Source: Chalciporus piperatus
Lineage: Eukaryota > Basidiomycota > Agaricomycetes > Boletales > Boletaceae
DNA: 42,012 nt
NCBI GenBank assembly: GCA_038093975.1
Contig: JBBPTG010000212.1
Span: forward strand, 1 to 42,012
Direction: 5' to 3'
Numbering within the stretch: position 1 is the first letter of the stretch; every line of letters starts with the position of its first letter. A program made the position numbers and the translations under genes. The notes beneath the pieces are model-generated. The model worked only from the letters and a program-made list of their open reading frames with translations. It did no database searches and had not been told where the DNA came from. Below, piece after piece: positions 1-9,655 of this stretch.

Positions 1-478
1 CTAGACGATTCCTGTGTGATTATTCCATCTCGCGTAAGTTCGTCGGACGCTGATGATGTAAAACTCGGGGTGGTGGTAGATCTTGTCTGATCGCGGTTTC
101 CGATCAGGACTCAGCTTTCGATTCAACGTCGTGGACCATGAACGAATGAGAGCTTTCGTCTACTCGCAATGGCGTAGAGTCGAAACTAGCACGGCTGCGA
201 AGGGGAAGCTCCTGGTCCGAATCATTACCATTGCTCAGTGCCTCCTTTGCTTGGCTGGATTTATCTGTCAGAAATTCCCAAGGGGACAGAAGAAATGGTT
301 CACGAAGCCGTCATGTAGGTGGAATGGTGCAATTCGTTGCACTCCCGTCGTTCTTCCGCAGTTGAAATCAATGATGCGGCGGCTGTCAATTTCTCCAATT
401 ACTGCGTCTCCGTTCCGCCCGTCAAATCATCAGTGGTATCTGTTTTGTGAGCTTCAATTGTGGACTCGACGTCGGCGG
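1..478. other. No gene identified at left edge
   Basis: The plus strand is open for 177 codons at 83-616, but the translation shows no domain I recognise, starts only at a TTG, and overlaps the last exons of the minus-strand Ser/Thr-rich gene. I see no promoter, repeat or RNA gene here. The window edge may cut a neighbouring gene. Confidence 0.3.
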
Positions 479-3400
479 CTAGGAGATATTAAGGACATGA
501 AGTACCAAATCGAGATACAAAAACAAACCTGGTACGTGATACGCGGTATTTTCAGAGTTTTCGTCCCTGTTCACATCGACCCTAGATATTTCGCTGGAGA
601 GGACGTGAGCGCGTAATCGTACCTCCGAGAGCATCATTCACTACATACCTGCAGACCAGTCGACTTTCCTTTAGATCAGCTTCAATGCACGTTATCGCGG
701 TCGCCTCCACCTTCCGGTGACCCTCGGCTTGCACGTGCGAGCTACTTGTGACTGCAGGATGTTGCTCGTAAGTGTTGTTGCCTCTATCACCCACTGAGTC
801 AGACAGTTGACGTTCAGTCAGCTCTCCACAAGTATTAACCACCAATGTCTTGTCAGTATTTCCTTGTGTCACGATCTGCCGATCTAGGATTGCTTCCGGG
901 TCGAGACACCCATTTGTGGATCTGGGATGAAAATTAGTTGTTGCATTCACCTCGGTACGAGTGAAACAGACTGACGAACCCTCGAAGTTTGTCAGTACCT
1001 CTCGAGACGAATGGCCGGACCTATTTACGGCGCTCTGTTGGACAAAAGTTGTCGCGGAAGTAAAAACTGGCGTCACGGGGGGGAGGGCTGATCCTTTAGT
1101 TTGTGGGAATCGTTGTCTCTGGTGAGACTGTGGAGGAAGGGGTTCTGGAACCCGAATGGGCTCCGTTGTCGCTACAGATAACATAAGGATGAATTCGTAA
1201 CGACACGAACAGACTGACCAAGTGGACTCAGGCAATGTCAATATCTCGCTGGTGTGCTCCACAGGAAAAGTGGAATTGTCCACTATTGTGTTGTCTCGGT
1301 AGTATCTATCCCAAGCAGCGAAATTGCGACTAAGCGCTGTGGTTGGTTCTGATTCTCCGTGGTGAGTATCCTCCATCTCGAGGTGTTCAGCAAGCTCGTC
1401 GTTTGACTGCATGAGCGGACTTGTACTGTTATTGTTATCGTTCTGAATACGTTCTTTGTAGTCCCTGCGTCCAACCATATTGCCTGAGTAGCGTTATCTG
1501 AGGCAACGCGATGACACTTACAACGTCGTGGTGGTCATGAGCTGCTCGTGGTTCTCGGACGTCTCCGACGTGGGTTGGATGCGCATGATTCTCTCTTGCT
1601 CCTCGTTTGCCCGATTGGACTCCACCGTGGTAGCGCCGAACATTGTCACAGAATCAGATCCATAGGGTACCATGTCTGAGTTAAGAGTGATGTTGCCGTC
1701 CATGTCCCTGGCAGCTAGCACGCCCGCAGAAACCATGGGCCCGGAAGTATGGGTCGATGCAAGATTAGTGACTGACGGTAAGGGTAAAGACGGAGGTAGC
1801 GTATCGTTACCGACGTCGTCTTTTTTGACGTGTACGGTTTCCGTCGAGGATTGCCTATGAGTGTGATCAGCAGGCTACCGGGAGTGGTAATTCTATCGCA
1901 AACCTTTCAGTCGACTCAGAGAAAACTGAAGGCTTTTGCATCGACTTTCCCTGCTCAACGACAGTTCCTGTCTCGATTGTCAATTCATTATTGACGCCGG
2001 GATACGGCGGAGCAATCGGAGATGAAAGCAGAGGACAGAACCACTTGGGTCGACGCCCCTTCGGAGTGGGAATTCGAACGTGAAGAATGGTTCAACACGC
2101 TGGTGGTATCGGAAATCAGGTAGTCGCGAGTTTCCTCATATTCCAGTGAGGGTTGGACAGGGACGAAGGTTGGTTGTTGTGCGTAAGCCTCCTTTTCGCT
2201 GAATTCCCTCGTGGCTTCTTGGTGCCCTCTCTGGTCAGTTGGTCAGTATCAAACACATGAGTTGTAGCCAAGCTGCCAACATGTTGTCAGCTTCAAGTTG
2301 AAGCCACGTGATCACGAACACGTACTTGGCAGGGACCGTGGTACGATCCACCTCAGAGGAGGTTCTGACATCAAGCCGCTGAGAAGAGCTTTCCCGCGAG
2401 TCGACAAGCAAGGACCGGGAGGTATTGTGCTGCGCATCTGTTTGAGCAAGTGGAGAGGTACATTGATCATACCGCGACTCGCGATCTTTCTACGAGCCTG
2501 AAGTCTCTAGCTCGGTCCTAAACTCTGGTGAGCCACCGGCGTTTCTACAGATGAAGATACCTACGATGCAGTTGTGCTGATGACGAGTGTTTCCGTTGTA
2601 TTCGGGGAGACTTGAGTGCGGTGGACTGTGACATTCTGACATGCAGTAGGAGCAGCCGCACCATCGTTTGAAGGTGCATGAACTTCCCCGGTTTGTGTCC
2701 AGAACTCAGAAACCCACTCCGTGGAGGAAATGGATTGTATATCCCGAGCTTCTCGGATAGAGAAGGGTTCCACGTGCATATCCGATTCTATAGAAACGTC
2801 ATCATGCATGCCAAAAAGGAAAGAGCATCAGAGTGTGAGTATCACGGAAGGGATGAGTCGAACATACTTGGAGTGTTCGTTCCGTTGCAACTGCTCGTGC
2901 GACGAGTTGGGGGTCAATTCACTGGGAGACTGTGTGCACTGTTGGACATCGGTCATCAAGTGATCCGAGTGGAAGGGATTGGGGAGCTCGAGACTTGGTG
3001 TTCTTCACGATCAGGTGATGATTCCCTTTGATGACCCGAGGTTGCCAACATCCTCGTAGAGCATCTCCGTGTGGATTGAATCAGAAGAGACGGAGCTACA
3101 ACTTGACGACCTAGAACTTCTGCGGCTGGTAGCTTCGGCGTTGATCGTACCCGTAACCCACGAGCCATCGTTCGATGAGTCAGAAAGCTTCGCTTCCGCA
3201 AGCGAGCAGACCGTGTTGTCGCTGTGTGATCGTTAATTCCAGGTAAGATCAGATACAGGTGAACTGACATAGCCGTCATCACCAGCGCTGATGCGTGCTC
3301 CGTGCAGAGGGAAGCACCTCTTGATTCAACATCAGTAATGTGCTCCTCCTGGAATGCTGAGGTTAATCGCGTGATCCCGGAATCCGTTCTCGCCTGTACT

Positions 3401-4010
3401 GGATTAGTCTGTTCGTAGTATTGCACCGACGTGCTCGACATCTCGCGCGACTGGGTTGATGCTTCGTCGAAACGTTGAACTTCGCTCACGTGATCGCTGA
3501 GACGATCCGTCGTGACATGAATGTATTGGAAGCGCCGAATGAAATTACTTACAAGGATTCAACGGATGTCCTCTGATTGGAGCTTTCTTTGATATCCTGC
3601 TATGTCACTACGCTTCGCTCCGTGGTCTCCGACTCTGAACGACTCTGTCGTGCGGACCGGAGATGTTTTCTCGATAACGTGAACCTCCGATGACTGGCTT
3701 TGATTGTGATAGACTGTATTTGAGGAAGTAGACACTGGCACTCGTTGAAAGACCAGCGTCTGAGTAATTCGGTCCCGAGACACCTAAGGACGATGTCGAC
3801 GAGACGGGACAAGTGAAGACAAGAATGGACACAAACCAGTAGGTCTGGGTAGATCGTGCACGACCGCCTCTTCTTCTTGTGTCTCTAACCGATGGCTCTT
3901 CTGCCCATCAGCACTGCACAGAACGGTAAACTCGTTTCGAAGGGATTACTAGTATTCACTCACCAAGCACAGCCCAGGCGATCTGCCTCAGTTTCGTGAT
4001 CAGAAGATAC
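479..4010 (-). CDS. Ser/Thr-rich multi-exon protein of unknown function, locus A
   Basis: I do not recognise this gene. A chain of minus-strand open exons separated by plausible short introns runs from about 4010 down to a stop at 479-481. The longest open stretch is 582-1478. One splice model at its end uses a GTATGT donor near 644 and a TAG acceptor near 568, giving a final exon that ends in HVLNIS. Other donors are GTAAGT near 1527 and GTATGT near 2868. All exons share a composition rich in Ser, Thr, Glu, His and Asn, without a visible signal peptide, zinc site or enzyme motif. The first exon, at 3960-4010, contains SSDHETEADRLG and is repeated almost exactly in locus B at 22457-22507. The start codon is unknown because the upstream part was replaced by a chitin synthase piece at 4011. 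A disordered regulatory or surface protein is possible. Alternatively, this is decayed coding DNA. Confidence 0.35.
3904..4010 (-). repeat. 107-bp block shared with 22401-22507
   Basis: Aligned by eye, 3904-4010 matches 22401-22507 over the same length at roughly 80 percent. The last 30 bp or so, ending in cagaagatac, are nearly identical. On the minus strand the block holds the end of an exon (SSDHETEA), a GTGAGT-type donor and an intron. The homology stops exactly where the chitin synthase piece begins at 4011. Confidence 0.75.
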
Positions 4011-4165
4011 CAAAATCCGTGTTGCCAGTGTGCTGCGAGACCCCGTTCGCATCCCAAACTTTGTCAAAGTCGGGGCAAAGCAAGCGACCGCACTCGACGG
4101 TAAAAGGTGACGACAGCGTTCATGAGCAAAATCAAGATGCACTGGGTGACTTTGCGTCAAGTAGC
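4011..4165 (-). pseudogene. Chitin synthase (class V type) fragment, membrane segment before the cytochrome-b5-like region
   Basis: The minus strand encodes a hydrophobic stretch, RKVTQCILILLMNAVVTFY. After a one-base frame change comes GRLLCPDFDKVWDAN and then VSQHTGNTDF. This is the characteristic run in myosin-type chitin synthases between a membrane helix and the cytochrome-b5-like domain. The parental protein is a plasma-membrane processive transferase that makes cell-wall chitin from UDP-GlcNAc. Only about 50 residues remain. Upstream it is joined without spacer to the UBR1 ClpS-like domain. Downstream it is cut at 4011, where the repeat block begins. The next part of the protein (IQGSVYDF) is found not here but at 6775, so the gene has been broken and rearranged. 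It cannot make an enzyme. Confidence 0.7.
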
Positions 4166-5135
4166 CACTCGTTTTATTACCGTAGCGACCTGCTTTCTGA
4201 ACGTGTCATGGGCCCTCAGGATGGTGATACCGGTTTCAATTTTCGAGATAACGTGGGCTCTCTCAAGGAGACGTGGGACGTTGGTGTTCATGTCGATGAT
4301 CTCGCGACCGCGTGCGTCGATGGCGAGAGCCATTGCTATGGCTTCTCTTTGATTGCGGTTTGTCGTGTCGCAAACGAGTGAAATGACTTCATCGAAGGAG
4401 TGCTTGTCATCGTTCCGGTGCCGGATGATGACACAATATTGGTCTTTCTTCATAGGGTCCGCCGTGGGCTGCACCCGAAGGTCAGCTTCGTTCGCTGGCA
4501 CGGTTGGTTCGTCTGGTGAGCTGTCGAGGGTGTCTAACAAGAAATTGAGGGCGTATGCGATGATGAGGCCCATATTGTCTCAAAGTTCAGGGAAAGCAAC
4601 GTGGAAGGGGTAATGAGGGACAGGAGGGCTTTCTACAACAGAGGTTGACTTCGAAAGGACACCGGGGGCGTGTAAGCGTTGGATAAGGGTTCAATAGTAC
4701 GATCGACATCTTGGAGGGGAGGGAGGGGAGGGCGGTGAGGACATTGAATGTTGCGGCACCAACCTTCAGCGTCTCCGCAGTCGCAACAGCCTCCCGACTG
4801 ATGTGCGATGAAGAAGCGGACGTTGTGATCTTTATGGGAGCTGGCACGGAAGCAGCGTCCACCCAAGACACAGCTGGCGTCGAGTGCACAATTTCTGGAG
4901 ACAGGAGATGAATCAGGGAGAGATGAAAGGAACGTGCACACTCACTTGCAGCGGAAACAGCTCTCTCCTTTGGTGGATACGTGTCCACAAGAATGTCCCG
5001 GCATTATTGGGTCGTCCAGACCTGCGCCTGCGAAACCGAGTTCAGCTGGGACTTGGCTGAGAGTGGCATGCATCGGAAGACTCGAGTGGGAGAGTGGAAG
5101 GAAGAGATGGGTGTATGGGCCCCCGGACAGCATCG
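4166..5135 (-). pseudogene. UBR1: UBR1-type N-recognin E3 ubiquitin ligase fragment (UBR box plus ClpS-like domain)
   Basis: Exon 1 (about 5135-4945) ends in a typical UBR-box start, PGHSCGHVSTKGESCFRCK. The next exon (from about 4900) carries the remaining zinc ligands, including SGGCCDCGDAEGW and CPHRPP. The 4573-4166 exon matches the ClpS-like domain that follows in UBR1 proteins: PMKKDQYCVIIRHRNDDKHS, MNTNVPRLLE and DTFRKQVATVI. In the family these two domains bind basic and bulky hydrophobic N-degrons for N-end-rule degradation. The helical, RING and autoinhibitory regions, well over a thousand residues, are missing; coding jumps into chitin synthase at about 4165. An in-frame TGA at 4580-4582 sits where an Arg codon is expected (EL*DNMG), consistent with CGA to TGA. 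This is a truncated pseudogene or part of a chimera. Confidence 0.8.
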
Positions 5136-5598
5136 TAAAGTTCTGATAGAAGCACGAGTCGCTGGAGTGAAAACGTGTTGGCGCCAGCCCGACATTGTTT
5201 CAAGAGCGAAGCGGAGACGAGACGAAACGAGACGAGACGAGCCTAAGGGATCTGATGGTTGGTCGCCGTGGGGGAAATGTGGAGTTGAAGAAACCCGTTA
5301 TTCCGGACATGTCGAGTGCGTTAAACGATAAGTTGGGAAGGCCACCTGCGTGGCAAAGCCCGCTATGTTCGCACGGTCCGAGAATCAATCGAGTAGGCCT
5401 GATCAGTCGATAGATGAGTTGAGTGAACAGCACGGTTTATAAAGCATTGCGAGAACTCCGAGCCGACACACTGTCAAGGAGTCGAACGCGAGAGTTCGCG
5501 GCAGCGAGGAATCAAAGCGAACGCAAACGTAAACGCGCTGCCCATCGATCAAACCTAGGAACGAGTTGAAGTGAATGAAAAGGCGAGACGCAAACTCA
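5136..5598. other. Spacer between UBR1 and chitin synthase pieces
   Basis: I find no recognisable gene. A purine-rich GACGA/AACGA simple repeat lies at about 5212-5241. The minus-strand ORF at 5403-5645 is open but has no family features and mostly reads through the intron that follows the chitin synthase donor at 5598. The stretch may hold a former UBR1 promoter. Confidence 0.4.
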
Positions 5599-6775
5599 CC
5601 TTGAACCAAATCGCCATAGCTCATTCGGATCAGCGAGGGGAGCATTTCGAGACAGGTCTACGATGGGATCGACACCACGGATATCCAGCACGATCCGCAG
5701 AGTCGTCCTGTCATTCCCACTTCCGATGATATTCCCATCACAGAAGAAGAACAGTAGCTCGCGTTTGTCGTCATGGTTGAGCTCCGCAAGCAAGTCGATC
5801 GTGTGACGGAGCGAGTCTTCGCCTGCGATATAACGCGGGATTTGACACAGGACGAATTTAGCTAGCATTTCCGGGTCGGGGGATTGCTTCCCTGCCAACT
5901 GCAGTGCGGAAAAAGGACTGTAACAGCCCATTAGCGATCTCGACCGTTACACGAGAGATCGGTACGCACACCGGAGGGCGATCGACGCGCAAAGGGTTCC
6001 CATCTCACGAGAAGTAAATAGCTCTGTAACACCGCGGGGTAGTCCAGTAGTCCGGCACCTCGCCAAGGTAGAACATATTCTTGATACAAATGACGTTCGC
6101 GGCAGCCGTCTGTGTGGCGAGACCAGCGATGACGTTGTTCAGGTTCGTCGAGATATCCTGGCCAGCCAAGTTGTTGCCTGAAGACGTTGGTGATATCCGT
6201 GTGCAAGAACTGGTACAGGATCGAGGCGCCTGGGTTAATTTGCACGGTGTTGACGTAGTCGCTCAAGTTGGAAACGCCTCCGTCCCAAATAGCCCAAATC
6301 CTTTCGGCCGATGGCGCTCAGTCAGATAGAGTGTGACGCTGTCCGGAAGAAAAATACCTTTGATTGTTCTCATCCGTGGCCTGCGAATACACTGCGGATG
6401 AACTCCAGACGAGCCCACCCTTGCGATAGTTCTTGATCTTGGGCAGGAAAGTGGACGGATACCAGTGGGATTGATCGAGCAGGGTGTGCGGCGTCGGCTG
6501 CGTCGCTCCCGACTTGTGCGTGGCGGTAGGAACGAGCGGAGTGCAGTTCTTTGGGGTCAATTCCAGCGAGGCCTGTGTGACCAATGGAGCACATGTGAGG
6601 GTGAGCGGAGGGGGGAAGTATTCAGTGAGATCTTGCCCGACGAGCTCGCTGAGATCGGCGGCAGAGTTTGAGACGATGCCGACAATGTCGCTGTGGTACC
6701 CGCCGTGGATGAAGTTCGAGAAGTCGTAGACCGATCCCTGGATCGAGCCCCACCAACCCGTGTTCCTAGTAGACT
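5599..6775 (-). pseudogene. Chitin synthase (class V type) fragment: cytochrome-b5-like region to start of the catalytic domain
   Basis: Reading the minus strand gives GWWGSIQGSVYDFSNFIHGG, VGQDLTEYFPP, LELTPKNCTPLVPTATHKSG, WYPSTFLPKIKNY, IWAIWDGGVSNLSDY, AGQDISTNLNNVIAGLATQT and CIKNMFYLGEVPDYWTTPRC. Next come [20 protein letters not shown] and, near the catalytic core, [11 protein letters not shown]. This order matches the centre of myosin-type chitin synthases. A good intron (57 bp, GTATTT...AAAG) lies near 6298-6355. At least two one-base frame changes occur, near 6610 and near 6181. The coding stops at a GTGAGT donor at 5598 with no following exon, so the catalytic motifs (QRRRW-type) are absent. 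The N-terminal motor is also missing. Its left boundary abuts, in protein order, the piece at 4011-4165. Not functional as it stands. Confidence 0.8.
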
Positions 6776-6927
6776 GGCTATATCGTTACGGAGCACACAG
6801 ATACTCCTAGACGGGGCTGGGTATTCCAGGCAGTCACTGGGCATGGGCAAGAAATGTATGAAACACTAATTATGAAACGGTGATATCAATCATGATCCCC
6901 GACACGTCACTACCACACTACTAGCAC

Positions 6928-7475
6928 TCAAGAGTCCCCAAGCCCCAGCTTCTTGAGAATTCGATCAAGAAGCCCCCCTTGCGACCTTTCCAAATCAGCA
7001 ATCTTGGTACTCACCACATTAACATGTGTTTGAAGCGTCTGCGAGGTCATATCCAAGAGCTGCTGGATGCCTGCCTCAACGCTGTCTTTTAGATCCCCAA
7101 CTTGGCTTTCGAGGCCACCCACTCGTGTCTCCAGCCCACCCATTCGTGTCTCCAGCCCACCCATTCGTGTCTCCAGCCCACCCATCCGTGTCTCCAGCCC
7201 ACCCATCCGTGTCTCCAGCCCACCCATCCGTGTCTCCAGGCCTCCAACTCTCATTCCGAGCGTATTGATTGTGCCATCGATGCCATTGACCCGAGAATAA
7301 ATGTCTTGAACAGTGACCTGTTCTTCAGGGCAAATTCAGTAAACCGCAACCCGATGAAACCCAATAGGCTGTACACACCTGCCTCCCAGGCTCTACGCCT
7401 CACTCCAAATGTATCATCAGAACCAGCTGCAGAGGCTGTAGATTGTCGTGGAGTGGCTGAGTCTATCATAATCAA
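6928..7475 (-). CDS. Small heptad-repeat coiled-coil protein
   Basis: I do not recognise a family. Exon 1 starts at the ATG at 7475 or 7469 and encodes IDSATPRQSTASAAGSDDTF, then VRRRAWEAG. An intron with a GTGTAC donor ends in GAACAG near 7314. Exon 2 reads VTVQDIYSRVNGIDGTIN, then at least six copies of a seven-residue unit LETRMGG. It ends in a less repetitive amphipathic helix (LKDSVEAGIQQLLDMTSQTL) and a stop at 6928-6930. The seven-residue period with Leu and Met in a/d-like positions predicts a coiled coil that would oligomerise. The spliced product is about 145 residues and has no frameshift. It is one of the few apparently whole genes in this half of the window. Partners and role are unknown. 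Confidence 0.55.
7114..7239. repeat. Six 21-bp tandem units inside the coiled-coil gene
   Basis: Six consecutive 21-bp units of the form CCCACCCATYCGTGTCTCCAG (plus strand) run from 7114 to 7239 with only one or two differences each. The period equals one protein heptad, so copy-number change keeps the reading frame. Degenerate units flank the array on both sides. Confidence 0.85.
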
Positions 7476-8001
7476 CTAACCCGTGAACAACCCTGGTCAC
7501 ATAAGCACGTACTTGTGGTTACGACCAGTTCGGAGATATCTGATGAGGTGGCAATTGATGCTGCCGAGCCCCATGTCAACGACACCAGTGAGTCCCGTGG
7601 TCTTGCTTGGGGCATCATAGTGGTGGAATAATAGTCTTCTGTAGGGTTCGAGACTAACCCTAATCATATCGGATGCGTTGCGTGGTGTGTTATGTAGCTA
7701 CCTCTTTGGGACAGATTGCTCGCGATCGCAATTTCCGAGCAAAGTCTGTCAAATGGCAGTGATGCATGATGCAAAGAGCAGCTGTTATAAGTGACCTCTG
7801 CTTGCCAGATGCATATCCCCGTACCTCGCTCCTCTGGTCCCATTTGTCTACTGTTGCGAATTGGTTGCGAATTCACGCTCCTTCGCGGACCCAAGCCAAC
7901 GGTCCCAGCACTGTACGTCTGGACTCTGATATCACCCACTCTCCGCTTCCCATTCTATCCTTTCTGCTTCTAAACTAACTCCACATCATCAACTATCACA
8001 G
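7476..8001. other. No gene identified
   Basis: This is the stretch upstream of the coiled-coil gene. Several short ORFs exist on both strands, but none shows a domain or consistent splice structure. It probably contains the coiled-coil gene's promoter and the left breakpoint of the velvet piece. Confidence 0.35.
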
Positions 8002-8636
8002 AGAATACGAACTTACCAGCAGGAGCCAAAGCAGGCCTGCATGTGTGGTGAGCACTTCTATTCTGCACATCATCCCTCTCACCACACCATCTCACTCCGC
8101 TTCATTCCAGCCGAGCGTCGTCCAATTGACCCCCAATCATTCAGCTTCGTGCCATCGATCCGCGCACTCGCCAACCTCCCGCTCCCTCTGACCCTGGTGG
8201 CGAGGACGATCCAAACTATGAGCACAGTTTCCTTCAGAATCCCTGGTATTTCATGTTCACAAGCCTAGCTAAACCGGGTGAGGACACCGAATTGCATCAT
8301 GATTGGCTCAAGGTTCGTCCCTCGTCCTTCGCCTCTACTCCCATTGTCAAACACGCCACAGGACGGGAAAACACAATGCAAGGCTGGCTCCGTCATGCCC
8401 TCTTTATACCACCTGAAGGATACAGAAGATAGAAACGAGGGTGCTGGATTCTTCGTCTTTCCCGATCTCAGTGTTCGCACGGAAAGCACTTGCAGGCCCA
8501 AGCTTAGTCCATTCGAAGTCGTAGCGTATGTCGTCCTCAGCACCCATCCTTTTCCATCACACACCTTCTCAGAAACACCGTTCGCTGGTGCAAATCGATC
8601 TCCTCTGCTCCCTTCTACATAAATGACGAAGATTGA
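8002..8636 (+). pseudogene. Velvet-domain regulator fragment (VeA/VelB/VosA family)
   Basis: The plus strand carries the velvet core in order: REYELT, then after a one-base shift QEPKQACMCG, then ERRPIDP. This is followed by SFLQNPWYFMFTSLAKPGED, DGKTQCKAGSVMPSLYHLKD, GAGFFVFPDLSVRTES and finally CKSISSAPFY. Introns fit at about 8048-8110, 8313-8362 and 8535-8580. Velvet proteins bind DNA as dimers and control development and secondary metabolism in fungi. The C-terminal strand region after APFY is cut by a stop at 8634-8636 and the regulator's tail is absent. Usual family residues are changed, for example RTEG to RTES and RHCKS to RWCKS. I cannot tell which velvet paralogue was the parent. 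Nup188 coding begins about 100 bp later on the same strand. Confidence 0.75.
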
Positions 8637-8739
8637 GAAATTCTTATGCATGTATGCCTTCATTGGTGCCGTGGTGGTGACTAAAAGATGCAAGGCTATT
8701 GGAACCGCGGTACATGCTTTAATCCAACCTAAGTAGGAC

Positions 8740-9655
8740 AGCTATACGCCGCCGCGGTGTGTTCTCCGCTCCACCCATGTACTCATGGGCCGGGCGGCGC
8801 CGAGCAATGAAGTGGGCCTGTTCAAGTTGTTGCACAACTTGCTGACGACTTCGCCGCTCTTCGTTACTGCCGTGGCCTGGAAGACGGGATCCACTGTCAC
8901 TGACCCAAACGCGATTGCGTTCCGCTCCGTGCTAAAGGGTAAGTTGTACCGTCATCGATATACGTTGCCTGACCTCCTTTCAGGCTTCCTGATGGCTGTC
9001 GTCGGGCTCGTCCCGGTGGAACTCATTCCGAATTTCGATTCACTTGTCAAAGTCTGGATTGCGTTGTTCGGAAGAAGCGACAGTCGATCTGTGACTGGAA
9101 TATGTCGCCAGTTTTGGCAGTCCGGTTGGCGGCAAGGCATCGCACGGCGAGCTATCATCGATTCATCGATGTTGTTCGGTCACGCTTCCCGATCCACTTC
9201 AGGCCTCTCATCCGGCTCTTGCGAGCAATGACTGCGTCCGGCGGCTTTCTCGCCAACGACCCTCTCGGCGCGGCGTCCTCAGGAGACTACACCCAATCAG
9301 TCGACGAGGAAGAACAATCAGAGCGGGAGATTTGCTGCCAGCATGTCTTCTACTACATGGACAAACTCTCCACCTTTTCCCTTGTTATCCCACTTTCGTC
9401 TTCCACTGGTCCGAGCGCAGTATATGAAAGAGTTCAGTACGGACCCTCTGCCTCAGCGCCTAGACTAACGTACATCAACCACCGAGCGATCCGCCTCCCT
9501 GGTGGTTCTATTATACCTCCACGCACTACCGGACGGCTTCTAAGTGGAGACAGTAGAGAGTTTGTGGTGGTGTGTTGGCATCAGGAATACAGTGGTTGGA
9601 AGGTCGTCCTCGATGTCCTCACGGAATACGTTACCCGTCGGAGCATGTCTGCGGG
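8740..9655 (+). pseudogene. NUP188: Nucleoporin Nup188 fragment
   Basis: After a start at PPMYSW (about 8772-8790) and a frame change, the plus strand reads GRAAPSNEVGLFKLLHNLL and KTGSTVTDPNAIAFRSVLKG. It continues with VELIPNFDSLVKVWIALFGR, RSRFPIHFRPLIRLLRAMT, HVFYYMDKLSTFSLVIP and RAIRLPGGSIIPPRTTGRLL, and ends near VCWHQEYSGWKVVLDVLTEY. I recognise this as the alpha-solenoid region of fungal Nup188, an inner-ring scaffold of the nuclear pore. A GTAAGT intron fits at 8940-8985. The reading frame changes again near 9160 (between ORFs starting at 8785 and 9102). Only about 270 of some 1,800-2,000 residues are present. The remainder of the gene is not visible downstream. Family name is inferred from sequence character, not from a search. 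Confidence 0.6.

Noticed and set aside
83..616. 177-codon plus-strand ORF at the left edge
   Set aside because: No domain, non-ATG start, basic composition and overlap with plausible minus-strand exons; treated as chance.
7114..7239. Regular 21-bp repeats resembling a CRISPR array
   Set aside because: Units are directly adjacent with no unique spacers, lie inside a coding exon, and the genome is eukaryotic.
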